Shown: positions 18,311-29,865, counted from the first letter of the stretch. The stretch is DNA of 64,000 bases from Massilia antarctica (GCF_015689335.1 NZ_CP065053.1:372001-436000), one strand, 5' to 3'. The notes: generated by a model from the letters alone, not told the origin. Numbers and translations are program-made.

Positions 18311-21055
18311 ATGCACAACGACGACACCGGACGCCAGATGCCCTTTTCACTTTTCAGCGCCGCGGTCCTCGCCGGCGCGAGCGCATCGGCTTCGGCCGCG
18401 CCGATGGCGGCGGTCTGCGACAGCGGCGCCTTTCAAACGATCGTGCAGCCGACGCCCGCCAGCATCGATGCGCGCGCCGTCTGGCTGGACCGGCGCCTTG
18501 CGCAATGGCCAGGCGTGGAGAACGCGGGCCGATTCAAACTCTATCACTCGCCCGGCGGAACCATCGCCGCGCCAAGCGGCGGCATCGTCAGTGGCGCATT
18601 GGGCGCGCTTTCCCTTGCTGTTTTCAGCGGCACACCGGCGCCGGACGTGGCGCAGCGCTTCAACTACGTCGGCAAGGGCGTGCTGCTGGCCGTGGCGGCA
18701 GCCGATCTGGCGCGCCTGCCCGATCTGCACCGTCAGCAGCTGGTACTGGTGCAGGAAGACGCGGATGGAAAAGTGCGCGCGGCGACACGCTTGCAAACGG
18801 CGGGCGCGCTCGACGATCTGTACGCGGCTGCGGAATCGGTAAGCGATCTCGGCGCCGTTCCTACGCACCGGAGCACCACTTTCAAGCTGTGGGCGCCGAC
18901 CGCGCGCCAGGTATCCGTCTGCACTTACGACAGTGGCAGCGGGCGCGCGAAAGCGCTCGATACGATGCGGTTCGACCCGGCAAGCGGCATCTGGAGCGCC
19001 ACGCGAAAAGGCGACCTGTCCGGCAAATACTACAAATACGCGGTCGACGTGGTGGCCGATGGTACGGGCCTCGTGCGCAACATGGTCACCGACCCATATT
19101 CGGTCAGCCTGACCACCGACTCGAAACGCAGCTACATCGCCAACCTCGCCGCTGCGCGACTCAAGCCGGCCGGCTGGGACAAGTCGGCGCCACCCGCGAC
19201 AGTCAAGGCGCAGACCGACATGGTCGTCTACGAGCTGCATGTGCGCGATTTTTCTATCAACGACGCGACCGTGCCGGCGCCCGAGCGCGGCAAGTTCACC
19301 GCCTTTTCCCGCACCGGCTCGAACGGCATGCGGCACCTGGCTGCCCTGGCCCGCGCCGGCATGACCGACATTCACCTGCTGCCCGTATACGACATCGCCA
19401 GCATCCCGGAACGCGGCTGCGCGCAGCCCTCTCCCACCGGTGCGGCGGACAGCGAAGCGCAGCAGGCGCTGATCAGGCAGACGGCGGCGACCGATTGCTT
19501 CAACTGGGGCTACGATCCGTATCACTACAGCGCGCCGGAAGGCAGTTACGCGAGCGACGCGGCTGATGGAGCCACGCGCATCATCGACATGCGTGGCATG
19601 GTCATGAACCTGCACCGGGCCGGCCTGCGGGTCGGCATGGACGTGGTCTACAACCACACCTTTGCTTCCGGCCAGAAGGAAAAATCGGTCCTCGACCGCA
19701 TTGTGCCCGGCTACTACCATCGCCTGAACGCGGCCGGCGGAGTCGAACAGTCGACCTGCTGCGACAATACCGCGACCGAAAACCGCATGATGGCCAAACT
19801 CATGATCGACTCGGCCGCCTTGTGGGCGCGCGAATACAAGATCGACTCGTTCCGTTTCGACCTGATGGGGCATCAGCCGCGCGCGGCGATGGAACGGCTC
19901 CAGGCACGCGTGAACGCGGCGGCCGGCCGTCCAGTGCAGTTGATCGGCGAAGGCTGGAACTTCGGCGAGGTGGCCGATAGCGCGCGCTTCGTGCAAGCGT
20001 CGCAACTGTCGCTCAACGGCAGCGGCATCGGCACCTTCAGCGACCGCGCGCGCGACCATGTACGCGGCGGTTCGGCGGCCGATGCCGGCGCGGACATGAT
20101 CCGGCGCCAGGGCTACATCAACGGCCTGGTGTACGACCCGAATGCGCTGGCCGGTGAACGGCCGCTGACGGACCTGATGCAGGCAGCCGACATGGTGCGC
20201 GTCGGGCTGGCCGGGTCGGTGCGCAACTACATCATGACGACGTACAAGGACAGCACCCTGGCGCTGGAATCCATCGATTACAACGGCCAGCCGGCCGGAT
20301 ACGCCAGCGAGCCCGGCGAAACGGTCAACTACGTCGAGAACCACGACAACCAGACCCTGTACGACATGAACGTATTCAAGCTGCCACTGTCTACATCCAG
20401 CGCCGAGCGCGCCCGCGTGCAGGTGCTGGGAGCGGCGATCAATGCCTTCAGCCAGGGCGTGGCCTACTTCCATGCCGGGATCGATACCCTGCGCTCGAAG
20501 TCGATGGACCGCAACAGCTTCAATTCCGGCGACTGGTTCAACCGCATCGACTGGACTTACCAGGACAACTACTTCGGCACCGGTGCCCCGCCGGTCGACG
20601 ACAACGCCAGGGACTACGCGCTGATCAAACCCCTGCTGGCCAATGCCGCGCTCAAGCCCGTGCCGGCGGATATCGCCTTTACGCGCGATGCCTTTCGCGA
20701 CCTCTTGACCATCCGCGCCAGCTCCACCTTGTTCCGGATGCGCAGCGCGCACGACATCGGGCAGCGCCTGCGCTTCCACAACACCGGATCGAAGCAGCTT
20801 CCGACCGTGATCGCGGCGCACATCGACGGCACGGGCTACGCCGGTGCCGGTTTTTCTGGCGTGGCATACTTCATCAATGTGGACAAGGTGGCGCACACGC
20901 TCGATGTGGCCGAGATGCGCGGCAAGCGCCTGCACCTGCATCCGGTCCATACGGCACCCACCGCAGCCGACCAGCGCGCCGCGGCAAGCACGTTCGACAG
21001 CGCAGCGGGACGTTTTACCATCCCGGCGCGCACCGCCGTCGTCTTCGTGGAGTGA
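18311..21055 (+). CDS. pulA: Secreted pullulanase-type alpha-1,6-glucosidase (GH13)
   Basis: A 914-residue debranching enzyme that cuts alpha-1,6 links in pullulan and amylopectin. A signal peptide lies near the N-terminus ([19 protein letters not shown]), followed by a pullulanase N-terminal domain, a CBM48-like beta domain at about 185-275 ([18 protein letters not shown]) and the GH13 barrel. The pullulanase motif [10 protein letters not shown] is intact, and catalytic residues are Asp517 (FRFDLMGH), Glu547 (IGEGWNF) and Asp679 (YVENHDNQ); region I is DVVYNH. The start is uncertain: ATG at 18311 or 18338, neither with a strong ribosome-binding site, and both leave an export signal. It follows the response-regulator gene by 38 bases but belongs functionally with the starch genes; its stop codon directly abuts the convergent glucokinase-RpiR stop. 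Confidence 0.92.
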   Translation: MHNDDTGRQMPFSLFSAAVLAGASASASAAPMAAVCDSGAFQTIVQPTPASIDARAVWLDRRLAQWPGVENAGRFKLYHSPGGTIAAPSGGIVSGALGALSLAVFSGTPAPDVAQRFNYVGKGVLLAVAAADLARLPDLHRQQLVLVQEDADGKVRAATRLQTAGALDDLYAAAESVSDLGAVPTHRSTTFKLWAPTARQVSVCTYDSGSGRAKALDTMRFDPASGIWSATRKGDLSGKYYKYAVDVVADGTGLVRNMVTDPYSVSLTTDSKRSYIANLAAARLKPAGWDKSAPPATVKAQTDMVVYELHVRDFSINDATVPAPERGKFTAFSRTGSNGMRHLAALARAGMTDIHLLPVYDIASIPERGCAQPSPTGAADSEAQQALIRQTAATDCFNWGYDPYHYSAPEGSYASDAADGATRIIDMRGMVMNLHRAGLRVGMDVVYNHTFASGQKEKSVLDRIVPGYYHRLNAAGGVEQSTCCDNTATENRMMAKLMIDSAALWAREYKIDSFRFDLMGHQPRAAMERLQARVNAAAGRPVQLIGEGWNFGEVADSARFVQASQLSLNGSGIGTFSDRARDHVRGGSAADAGADMIRRQGYINGLVYDPNALAGERPLTDLMQAADMVRVGLAGSVRNYIMTTYKDSTLALESIDYNGQPAGYASEPGETVNYVENHDNQTLYDMNVFKLPLSTSSAERARVQVLGAAINAFSQGVAYFHAGIDTLRSKSMDRNSFNSGDWFNRIDWTYQDNYFGTGAPPVDDNARDYALIKPLLANAALKPVPADIAFTRDAFRDLLTIRASSTLFRMRSAHDIGQRLRFHNTGSKQLPTVIAAHIDGTGYAGAGFSGVAYFINVDKVAHTLDVAEMRGKRLHLHPVHTAPTAADQRAAASTFDSAAGRFTIPARTAVVFVE

Positions 21056-22909
21056 TCAGATATCGAGGTGCGAGATCAGCGAGCGCTTCTTCTCGTGATC
21101 GGCCGGATCGGCCCCCTGCGCGCCGAGCGAAATGCCGACCGACAGAATATCGATCAGCAGCAGCTGCAGCACGCGCGAGATCATCGACAGGAAACTGGTG
21201 CTGTCTTCGCTGTGATCGACCGCCAGGCAAATGGTCGCGCGCTTCGCCAGCGCCGATTTGCTGCTGGTGATCGCGATCACGTCGGCACCGGTGGCGCGCG
21301 CCGCATCCACGGCCGCCAGCAGTTCCGGCAACTGGCCCGAGGTTGAAATGGCGATCACCACGTCGCCCGGCTTGAGCAGTTCGGCGGCCAGGGTAAACAG
21401 ATGCGAGTCGCCATACGACGAGGTGGGAATGCGGAAGCGGAAGAATTTGTGCTGGCCGTCCAGCGCCACCACGCGCGAATTGCCCATCGCGTAGAACTCG
21501 ACCCGGTTGGCCTTGCGCAGCAGCGCGATGGCGCGGTCGATCGAGACCACGTCGAGCTGGTCGCGGAATTTCAGAATCGCTGACACGGTATTGTCGATCA
21601 CCTTGGCCGACAGGTCGTGCGTGCTGTCGGACACGCGCACCTGGCTGTGGCGCACGGGGATGGTGCCTGTCAGGCTGCTCGCGAACTTGAGCTTGAAGTC
21701 GGCCAGGCCCAGGAAGCCCAGCGAGCGGCAGAAGCGGATCACGGTCGGCTGGCTGACGTCGGCCAGGCGCGCGATTTCCGCAATCGGCTCGCCCAGCACC
21801 TTGCGCGGGTGTTCCAGCACCAGGGCGGCCACGCGCTGTTCGGCGGGCGACAGTTCGTGCTGCAGATGCTGCACCCTCTCCATCAGCGTATTGGCGCCGC
21901 TGCGCCCGCGCAGGTGCTCGGACAGGATAGTCGCCACGCCGATGAAAGCAGGGTTGGGGATCATGATGACGTAGGTCGGGACCTGGCCGAGGTAGGAGCT
22001 GAAACGGCCCTTGGCCTCGAAGCGTGCACGGAAGGACGACGTGGCAAACCACTTGCCCATGCGCGGCACGATGCCGCCGCCGATAAAGATGCCCCCGAAG
22101 GCGCCGAGCGTGACAGCCAGGTTGGCGGCCGCGCCGCCAAGCATGCCACAGAAGCAGTCGAGCACTTCGAGGCAGAGCGGATCATTGTCGTCCAGCGCGC
22201 CGGTGATGATCTCGGGCGAGGTGCGTGGCATGGGCTGCACACCGTTGCGCTGGGCGAGCGCGCGGTAGATCAGTTCCATCCCGGGACCGGAGATCAGGCG
22301 CTCGTTCGATACATGCGACCACTCCTTCCACGCGTATTGCAGGATCGCGAATTCGCGCTCGTCCGCCGGGGCGAAATTGACGTGCCCACCTTCGCTGCCG
22401 AGGGTGACGAAGCCGTCGACCGTTGGGATCATGCCCGATACGCCAAGACCGGTGCCCGGTCCGACGACGCCGATAACGGCATTCGTTGCGGGGGTTCCGC
22501 CGCCGACCTGCATCAGATCGTCGCCCGACAGGCCGGGCAGCGACATCGCCAGGGCGGTGAAATCGTTCACGATCAGCAGGGTGTTCAGACCGAGTTCGCG
22601 GCGCACTTCATCGGTCGAGAATTGCCAGTCGCGGTTGGTCATGCGGATCATGTCGCCGCTGATCGGGTTGGCGAGGGCGAAGGCGGCGTGATTGATGCGG
22701 ATGCCGGCGTGGTCGGCGAGGTAGGTATGAAGCAGCGGGACGATACCGGGGAAGTCGTCGCACTTGAGCACCCGCACCGAGCGCAGCACGCCGGGCGCGG
22801 TTTCAAGGGCGAAGCGCGCGTGGGTCGCGCCGATATCGGCCAGCAGGCGCGGGCCATCGGCATAGGCGGTACGGCTGTACTTTTGTTCTGAATCGTGTTC
22901 TTTGGTCAT
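21056..22909 (-). CDS. glk: Bifunctional glucokinase / RpiR-family transcriptional regulator, copy 2
   Basis: A 617-residue paralogue of the protein at 6426-8270, with the same order: glucokinase (LLADIGATHARFALETAPGV, VNDFTALA, GPGTGLGVSG, EGGHVNFAP), RpiR helix-turn-helix (LADVSQPTVIRFCRSLGF) and SIS domain (STSGQLPELL). The two copies are near-identical over long stretches and differ mostly at the N-terminus and in scattered substitutions. ATG at 22909 is chosen because it aligns with the other copy; the frame is open to 23029 but that extension enters an inverted repeat. It is the last gene of the leftward MFS-phosphoglucomutase-amylase series, separated from the amylase by a 31-bp inverted repeat pair that might uncouple its expression. 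No convincing operator or ribosome-binding site of its own is seen. Confidence 0.93.
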   Translation of the reverse strand: MTKEHDSEQKYSRTAYADGPRLLADIGATHARFALETAPGVLRSVRVLKCDDFPGIVPLLHTYLADHAGIRINHAAFALANPISGDMIRMTNRDWQFSTDEVRRELGLNTLLIVNDFTALAMSLPGLSGDDLMQVGGGTPATNAVIGVVGPGTGLGVSGMIPTVDGFVTLGSEGGHVNFAPADEREFAILQYAWKEWSHVSNERLISGPGMELIYRALAQRNGVQPMPRTSPEIITGALDDNDPLCLEVLDCFCGMLGGAAANLAVTLGAFGGIFIGGGIVPRMGKWFATSSFRARFEAKGRFSSYLGQVPTYVIMIPNPAFIGVATILSEHLRGRSGANTLMERVQHLQHELSPAEQRVAALVLEHPRKVLGEPIAEIARLADVSQPTVIRFCRSLGFLGLADFKLKFASSLTGTIPVRHSQVRVSDSTHDLSAKVIDNTVSAILKFRDQLDVVSIDRAIALLRKANRVEFYAMGNSRVVALDGQHKFFRFRIPTSSYGDSHLFTLAAELLKPGDVVIAISTSGQLPELLAAVDAARATGADVIAITSSKSALAKRATICLAVDHSEDSTSFLSMISRVLQLLLIDILSVGISLGAQGADPADHEKKRSLISHLDI

Positions 22910-22997
22910 CGCGGTCACTTGGGACAGTTCGGGCAGTTCGCGCGTAGCATACCCTATTGTATGAAATGTATGAAATGCCCGGGGGGCGCTTAATTCA

Positions 22998-23094
22998 GCG
23001 CCGTCGTTCCCGCGCAGGCGGGAACCCAATTCCGTAAAGCCGCCCGAGACTACGGCACGAACTTGGATTCCCGCCTGCGCGGGAACGACGGCGC
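22998..23094. repeat. Inverted pair of REP-like palindromic elements
   Basis: Two 31-base arms, 22998-23028 and 23064-23094, are reverse complements with one mismatch, separated by 35 bases. Each arm contains the smaller palindrome TTCCCGC-GCAG-GCGGGAA. The right arm ends exactly against the amylase stop codon. Such TTCCCGCGCAGGCGGGAA elements are common intergenic repeats in betaproteobacteria; in RNA this pair would form a very stable hairpin between amylase and glucokinase genes. Confidence 0.85.
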
Positions 23095-24747
23095 TTAGTT
23101 CGCGATCAGCACGATGCCGTTCTTGGTGTGGAAATCGACCTTCCCGCCCACGACCACGGCCTTCTTGCCCGAGTAGTAATCGGTCACGGACTCGCCATCG
23201 CGAAAAATCGGTCCGACCACGACCGGCGTCGGCTTGTCGGTCGGCAGGTCGAGCCCCACCACGACCCGGTCCTTCTCGTACGTGCGCGCGAAAACGTACG
23301 GAGCCGCTTGCAGCTTGCGATGCTCGCCCGCGCCCACCGCGGGATGCGCCTGGCGGAAGCGGCCGATCAGGCCCCAGTGCTTGCGCACATCGGCGATGCG
23401 GTAACCGTCGCGCTGCGCATTATTGGCCAGTTCATCCCAATTCATGAACGAACGCAGCACCGCGTCGCCCTTCGCACCCTCGTGCGTGAGCAGGCGCGCG
23501 GTTTCGTCGCCGTAGTATATCTGCGCCGCGCCGGGCGAGAGCAGCAGCTTCACCGCAGAGTCGAAAGGACGCGTGCGCGTCGGGTCGAACGGCGCCGCGT
23601 CGTCGTGCGAACTCAGATAATTGAGCACGGAATAACCACGCAGCGGCCCGCCCAGCAGCGCGGCGTAGCGGCCGAACATGGCGTCGTAGCCGCCCTTGGC
23701 GTCGGACGCCATGCTGAAATTGATCACGCTGTCAAAGCCATTATCGTAGAAATCGACGAAGGTTTCGCCACCCATGTCGAACTGGTGCGCCTGGCGCAGC
23801 GAGTAGTTATAGACTTCGGCCGTCATGTAGAACTTGCCGTCGCCCAGGCGCTTGGCCGGATTGTCGCGCTTCCAGTCCTCGAACGCCTTGCTGGCCACCT
23901 TTTTCAGGTCCTTCCACACGCGCGGCTCGACGTGCTTGGCGGTGTCGGCCCGGAAGCCGTCGAAGCCATATTTACGCACCCAGTCCGCGTGCCATTTCAT
24001 CAGGTAGTAGCGCGGCGCGCGCGGGTAGCCGGTTTCCTTGAAAAAGGCATCGAGTGAGGCCACTTCGCGCTCGTAGCGCTTTTCTTCCTTCCACTTGGCC
24101 ACCAGCGCTGGCGGCAGTGCGACGGGCCGGTCGATATCGGTGCGGAAGTCGGGCAGGTTCTTCACCAGGGTGCAGTCGACGGTGGTGCGCACATCCTTGA
24201 AGGCGCATACGGGCGCGGTGCGCACCCACTCCTTGGGCCACACCGGATCGAGCGTCGTGACCGGGCCGGTGTGGTTCATCACCACGTCGAGCAGTACGCG
24301 GATGCCGTTGGCGTGCGCGGTGTCGACCAGTTCCTGCAGGTCCGCTTCGGTGCCGAGGTTGGCGTCGATGCTGGTGAAGTCGCGCGCCCAGTAGCCGTGA
24401 AAACCGTAGGATTTGCCGCTGCCTTCATCGGTGCTGCCGTGAATCTGCTCGACCGGCGGCGTGATCCAGATCGCATCGACGCCCAGTTCCTTGAAGTAGC
24501 CCTCCTTGATCTTGGCCGTCACCCCGGCCAGGTCGCCGCCCATGTAACCGCGCAGCGGCGCGGCATCGGCCTTGCGTCCGTACGCCAGGTCGTTGGTTTT
24601 GTCGCCGTTGTTGAAGCGGTCCGTCAACAGGAAATACACAGTCGCGTTTTCCCACACAAACGGGGTGCGCGCCAGCGGCGGCGCGGCACTGACGTGGGCA
24701 GCGCCGAAAGCAAGCGCCAGTGAGACTGCAAGTGCGGAAAATTTCAT
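23095..24747 (-). CDS. Periplasmic alpha-amylase, GH13 (MalS-like)
   Basis: A 550-residue exported endo-amylase that cuts alpha-1,4 links in maltodextrins. Signal peptide at residues 1-22 (MKFSALAVSLALAFGAAHVS, then AA), then a GH13 barrel: region I DVVMNH (154-159), nucleophile Asp268 in GFRADTAKHV, Glu311 in MTAEVYNY and Asp382 in LSSHDDA. The segment FYDNGFDSVINFSM and two cysteines near 181-192 resemble the periplasmic amylase MalS group. AGGGAA lies before the ATG, 27 bases downstream of the phosphoglucomutase stop, so it is in the same leftward operon. Its likely products feed the MFS transporter at the head of that operon. Confidence 0.92.
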   Translation of the reverse strand: MKFSALAVSLALAFGAAHVSAAPPLARTPFVWENATVYFLLTDRFNNGDKTNDLAYGRKADAAPLRGYMGGDLAGVTAKIKEGYFKELGVDAIWITPPVEQIHGSTDEGSGKSYGFHGYWARDFTSIDANLGTEADLQELVDTAHANGIRVLLDVVMNHTGPVTTLDPVWPKEWVRTAPVCAFKDVRTTVDCTLVKNLPDFRTDIDRPVALPPALVAKWKEEKRYEREVASLDAFFKETGYPRAPRYYLMKWHADWVRKYGFDGFRADTAKHVEPRVWKDLKKVASKAFEDWKRDNPAKRLGDGKFYMTAEVYNYSLRQAHQFDMGGETFVDFYDNGFDSVINFSMASDAKGGYDAMFGRYAALLGGPLRGYSVLNYLSSHDDAAPFDPTRTRPFDSAVKLLLSPGAAQIYYGDETARLLTHEGAKGDAVLRSFMNWDELANNAQRDGYRIADVRKHWGLIGRFRQAHPAVGAGEHRKLQAAPYVFARTYEKDRVVVGLDLPTDKPTPVVVGPIFRDGESVTDYYSGKKAVVVGGKVDFHTKNGIVLIAN

Positions 24748-24774
24748 GTATTCCCTGTTGGTTGTAGTGGTTCG

Positions 24775-26421
<1,647 letters not shown>

Positions 26422-26463
26422 TTAACAATACGATACGACAGGTAGAAAAATGTTGACGCCACT

Positions 26464-27795
26464 TTAGTTGGCCCGCTCGCCCTTGTCGGTCACGAACACG
26501 GTCAGCAGCCCGCCAACGGCCATGCATGCACCGGCCAGCAGCAAGGTCGCCACTGGACGCCCGCCCAACAGGGCCTTGCTGATCGGCCCCAACACCATGC
26601 CGCCGACGATCTGCGGGATCACGACGAAGAAATTGAAGACGCCCATGTAAAAGCCCATGCGCTGCGGCGGCAGCGCGCCCGCCAGGATCGCGTACGGCAC
26701 GGTGAGGATGCTGGCCCACGCGATGCCGACGCCGACCATCGGAATGAGCAGCATCTCTTTTTGCGTGATGAAGAAAATGCTGGCCAGGCTGATGCCGCCG
26801 ATGACCAGGCAGGCCAGGTGGGTCATCTTGCGGTTGGTACGGCGCGCGATGACCGGCAGGATAAAGGCCGCGAGCGCCGACACGCCGTTATACACGGCGA
26901 ACATGACGCCGACCCAGTTGCCGGCGCTCTGGAAAGCGGCCGACTGGGCGTCGAGCGTGCCGAACACGTTTTCAGCCACCGCCGGCGTGGTGTTGACCCA
27001 CATCGTAAATAACGCCAGCCACGAAAAGAAGCTCACCGCCGCCAGTTGCACCATCGTGCGCGGCATGGTGGTGAAGCCTTGCATGATCTCGCGCAGCGCG
27101 GTCATGGTGCCCTTGCGCTTTTCAAGATCGGCGCGAAACGCGGTCAGGTCTTCCGGCGGCGTTTCGCGGGTCGTGATGACGGTCCACGATACCGCGCCAA
27201 TGAAGGCCAGGCCGCCGAGGTAGAACGAGTAGCGCACCGTATCGGGAATGCCGCCGTTGACGGGGATATTGCTGACGTTGAACCAGTCGGTGAACATGGT
27301 CGGCAACAGCGAGGCGATCACCGAGCCGCAGCCGATGAAGAAGGTCTGCATCGCGAAGCCCGCCGTCTGCTGCGACGGATGCAGCTTATCGCCCACAAAA
27401 GCGCGGAACGGTTCCATCGACACGTTGATCGACGCATCCAGCATCCACAGCACGAACACCGCCATCCACAGGGATGTGGAATTGGGCATCAGGAACATGG
27501 CCACGGTCGCCAGGAAGGCACCTAGGAAGAAGAAGGGACGGCGCCGGCCCCAGAACGGATGCCAGGTATTGTCACTCAGGTAGCCGATGACCGGTTGCAC
27601 CAGCAGCCCTGTGATCGGCGCGGCGAGCCAGAACAGCGGCAGTTGGTCCGCGTTCGCGCCCAGGGTCGAGAAGATGCGGCTGGTGTTGGCGTTTTGCAGC
27701 GCAAACCCGAACTGAATGCCGAAGAAGCCGAAGCTCATGTTCCACAACTGCCAGAAACTCAGGCGTGGTTTTATTACCGGGAATTGCATCTGCAT
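26464..27795 (-). CDS. SLC45/GPH-type MFS sugar transporter, leftward copy
   Basis: A 443-residue inner-membrane transporter with about 12 hydrophobic segments. The motif WGRRRPFFFLGA after helix 2-3 and SDNTWHPFWGR before it are characteristic of the sucrose/maltose (SLC45, GPH) branch of the major facilitator superfamily, and GFYMGVFNFFVVIPQIVGG is its C-half counterpart. It most likely imports maltose or maltodextrins with protons, taking the place of the MalFGK ABC importer, which is absent here. ATG at 27795 is preferred over the longer frame to 27846 because GGAG lies seven bases upstream and the extension overlaps an operator-like site at 27831. It heads the operon MFS-pgm-amylase-glk. 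Confidence 0.9.
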   Translation of the reverse strand: MQMQFPVIKPRLSFWQLWNMSFGFFGIQFGFALQNANTSRIFSTLGANADQLPLFWLAAPITGLLVQPVIGYLSDNTWHPFWGRRRPFFFLGAFLATVAMFLMPNSTSLWMAVFVLWMLDASINVSMEPFRAFVGDKLHPSQQTAGFAMQTFFIGCGSVIASLLPTMFTDWFNVSNIPVNGGIPDTVRYSFYLGGLAFIGAVSWTVITTRETPPEDLTAFRADLEKRKGTMTALREIMQGFTTMPRTMVQLAAVSFFSWLALFTMWVNTTPAVAENVFGTLDAQSAAFQSAGNWVGVMFAVYNGVSALAAFILPVIARRTNRKMTHLACLVIGGISLASIFFITQKEMLLIPMVGVGIAWASILTVPYAILAGALPPQRMGFYMGVFNFFVVIPQIVGGMVLGPISKALLGGRPVATLLLAGACMAVGGLLTVFVTDKGERAN

Positions 27796-27830
27796 CGGGA
27801 GTCTCCAAGCGTTTTGCCACGCATTATATT

Positions 27831-27845
27831 TGTAGGAAAATAACA
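27831..27845. promoter_or_regulatory. RpiR/HexR-type operator before leftward MFS gene
   Basis: TGTAGGAAAATAACA matches 9 of the 12 defined positions of TGTAGT-N3-ACTACA. It is 36 bases upstream of the MFS start, where bound repressor would overlap the promoter or ribosome-loading region. Confidence 0.5.
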
Positions 27846-27919
27846 TGACGATTTCTAAGTGTCAATCTAAACAGTTCCATAGTAAAATCGCCGCAACAAG
27901 ACGGCCGAAACCGCAATTT

Positions 27920-27934
27920 TGTAGTCAAATAACA
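27920..27934. promoter_or_regulatory. RpiR/HexR-type operator before rightward MFS gene
   Basis: TGTAGTCAAATAACA has a perfect left arm and 4 of 6 in the right arm. It ends 15 bases before the start of the rightward MFS gene. Together with the site at 27831 it gives each of the two divergent transporters its own operator. Confidence 0.55.
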
Positions 27935-27948
27935 GAGACGACGGGGAC

Positions 27949-29226
27949 ATGATGCTGGAGATGCAGAAGCGCTTGAATCACCTTTTTTACGCGACCCTGA
28001 GCCTGCCGGCGACGGCGATGGGTTTCGCGCTGTGCATCCAGATTTCGGCGCTGAGCTGGATTTTGAGCACGCGCTTCAACCTCGAGATTCACCAGATCGG
28101 CATCGTGTGGGCGGCCGGACCGCTGGCAGGCATCTTCGGCCAGGTGATCATCGGCTTGATCAGCGACGATGCCTGGTTCTGGGGCGGGCGGCGCCGCCCC
28201 TTCATCCTGATCGGCGGCACCCTGGCCGCGCTGATGGTGTTCCTGCTACCGCGCATCGACGTCGTCAGCCAGCTCCTGGGCATCAAGAATATCGTCATCG
28301 TGGCGGTGATCATCGCATTGACCCTGGACCTGTCGATCAATATCAGCTTCAATCCGACCCGCTCGATCATCGCCGACCTCACGCCCGAAGGCGAAGCGCG
28401 CACGCGCGGCTACACGTGGATGCAGACGATTTCCGGCTTCTTCGGCGTGGCGGCGTACATCATCGGCGCAACCCTCGGCAACGACGCGCTGATCTCGGTC
28501 GGCGCGGGCATCGTGTTCGTGTTTTCGGTGCTGCCGATGTTCTTCATCAAGGAAGAACGCGAGCTGGTGAAAAAGAACGAGGCGGCCGTAGCGACCAAGG
28601 CCGATTGGGGCCAGCTGTGGCGCATCTACATCGCGCACGGCTTTGCGTGGCTTGGGGTGCAGGCGATGTTCGTCTACACCTACGGCTTTATCCAGCAGCA
28701 GCTGGTGCCGGCGGGGCTGGATGTGAAGGCGGCGAACGCCATGAGCGGCCAGGTGATCGCCTACGCTTTCGCCGTGCTCAATACGGTCGGCTTCCTGCTT
28801 CCGGCGCTGGTGCTCGCGCCGCTGGCGCGCAGGTTCGGCCGCGTACATACGCAAGCGGGCTGCATCGCCATCATGGCGCTCGGGTACTTTTTGATCGCCA
28901 CCATGGCGCGCACGCCGATGATGCTGTACGCGCTGATGGCGGTGGTCGGCATCGGCTGGAGCGCCATCGTCAGCCTGCCGTTCGCGATCATGAGCGACAA
29001 GGTGGACAAGAGCCGCATGGGCTTTTTCATGGGCGTGTTCAACCTGTCGGTGGTGCTGCCGCAGTTGATGTCCACCGGCGTGGGCTTCGTGCTGAAACAC
29101 GTGGCCGACCAGAGCACCTTGTATGTCATCTGCGGCACCTCACTGGCCATTTCGGCGGCCTTGTGGTGCCTGGTGAAGGACGAGGCGGCGGCGACCCAGG
29201 CCGCGATGCCCGCTCCCGTACACTGA
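27949..29226 (+). CDS. SLC45/GPH-type MFS sugar transporter, rightward copy
   Basis: A 425-residue inner-membrane protein, distantly related to the transporter it diverges from. About 12 hydrophobic segments, the GPH/SLC45 motif WGGRRRPFILIGG, a matching C-half segment GFFMGVFNLSVVLPQ, and NISFNPTRSIIADLTPEG in helix 4-5 support the assignment. A sugar such as maltose, a maltodextrin or sucrose is the probable substrate. Two possible ATG codons are adjacent (27949, 27952); GGGGA lies upstream of both. Having two different transporters of this family head to head suggests different chain lengths or affinities. Confidence 0.88.
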   Translation: MMLEMQKRLNHLFYATLSLPATAMGFALCIQISALSWILSTRFNLEIHQIGIVWAAGPLAGIFGQVIIGLISDDAWFWGGRRRPFILIGGTLAALMVFLLPRIDVVSQLLGIKNIVIVAVIIALTLDLSINISFNPTRSIIADLTPEGEARTRGYTWMQTISGFFGVAAYIIGATLGNDALISVGAGIVFVFSVLPMFFIKEERELVKKNEAAVATKADWGQLWRIYIAHGFAWLGVQAMFVYTYGFIQQQLVPAGLDVKAANAMSGQVIAYAFAVLNTVGFLLPALVLAPLARRFGRVHTQAGCIAIMALGYFLIATMARTPMMLYALMAVVGIGWSAIVSLPFAIMSDKVDKSRMGFFMGVFNLSVVLPQLMSTGVGFVLKHVADQSTLYVICGTSLAISAALWCLVKDEAAATQAAMPAPVH

Positions 29227-29316
29227 TGCCAATTCTGCCGTCACTTACCGGCAGGATGGAACGGTAGAATCAAACACCTGCCAAATTTGATCACAAGAAT
29301 ATATGAGCAAGAAACC

Positions 29317-29865
29317 ATGGCGATTTCGTTTTTAAACGAAGACGAGGGATTATCTTTTACCAGATCCCTTCTGGTAGGCGCCGCTCGCCCTGGCGCTGCG
29401 ATCGCTGCGCACGTCGCCGCAGACTCCGACTCGGGCATCGTGCGAATCGATGTGGCCGAGGCTGTCGAATCCACCTGCTTCCAGGCTGTCCGGCAGGCCG
29501 GCACCAAAGCTTATATTGGCTACGGAGAGCGTGTTTTCATCGTCGATTGCGTGACGGAGGACGTCGTGATGCACCAGATGGATGGGTATTTTTGCGAATT
29601 CTTCGATGCTGAGGAATTGGAAACGTCTGGTGCCGATTTCTGCGTACTCGCAAGTTCCGCTTCCGAGCTGTTCGCATTCGGTCCTGACGGTGCACTTCTA
29701 TGGAAAACTACGCAGCTCGGAATTGACGGAGTGCTGGTGCACAGCGCCACCGGAACGCATATCAAAGGCAGCGGGGAGTGGGACCCGCCAGGCGGATGGG
29801 AGCCGTTTATCCTCGCGACACGCACTGGTGAACGCGTCAGCGGTGGTTCTGCTCCGCGAAGGTAG
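29317..29865 (+). CDS. Hypothetical protein, unrecognised
   Basis: A 182-residue soluble protein of no recognised family. It is predicted to be mainly beta strands with repeated short blocks (KAYIGYGERVFIVDC, SASELFAFGPDGALLWKT), which would fit a small propeller-like or immunity-type fold, but this is only an impression. Codon use is less GC-biased than in all neighbours, suggesting later acquisition. No signal peptide or membrane segment is seen. ATG at 29317 is preferred to an in-frame TTG at 29287; the ribosome-binding site is weak. It ends 64 bases before a bidirectional terminator shared with the helicase gene. Confidence 0.65.
   Translation: MAISFLNEDEGLSFTRSLLVGAARPGAAIAAHVAADSDSGIVRIDVAEAVESTCFQAVRQAGTKAYIGYGERVFIVDCVTEDVVMHQMDGYFCEFFDAEELETSGADFCVLASSASELFAFGPDGALLWKTTQLGIDGVLVHSATGTHIKGSGEWDPPGGWEPFILATRTGERVSGGSAPRR

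Noticed and set aside
18347..20950. 867-residue minus-strand open frame inside pullulanase
   Set aside because: Shadow frame; all GH13 motifs read on the plus strand.
22909..23029. Longer N-terminus of glucokinase-RpiR copy 2 up to 23029
   Set aside because: The extension is encoded partly by the REP inverted repeat and has no counterpart in copy 1.
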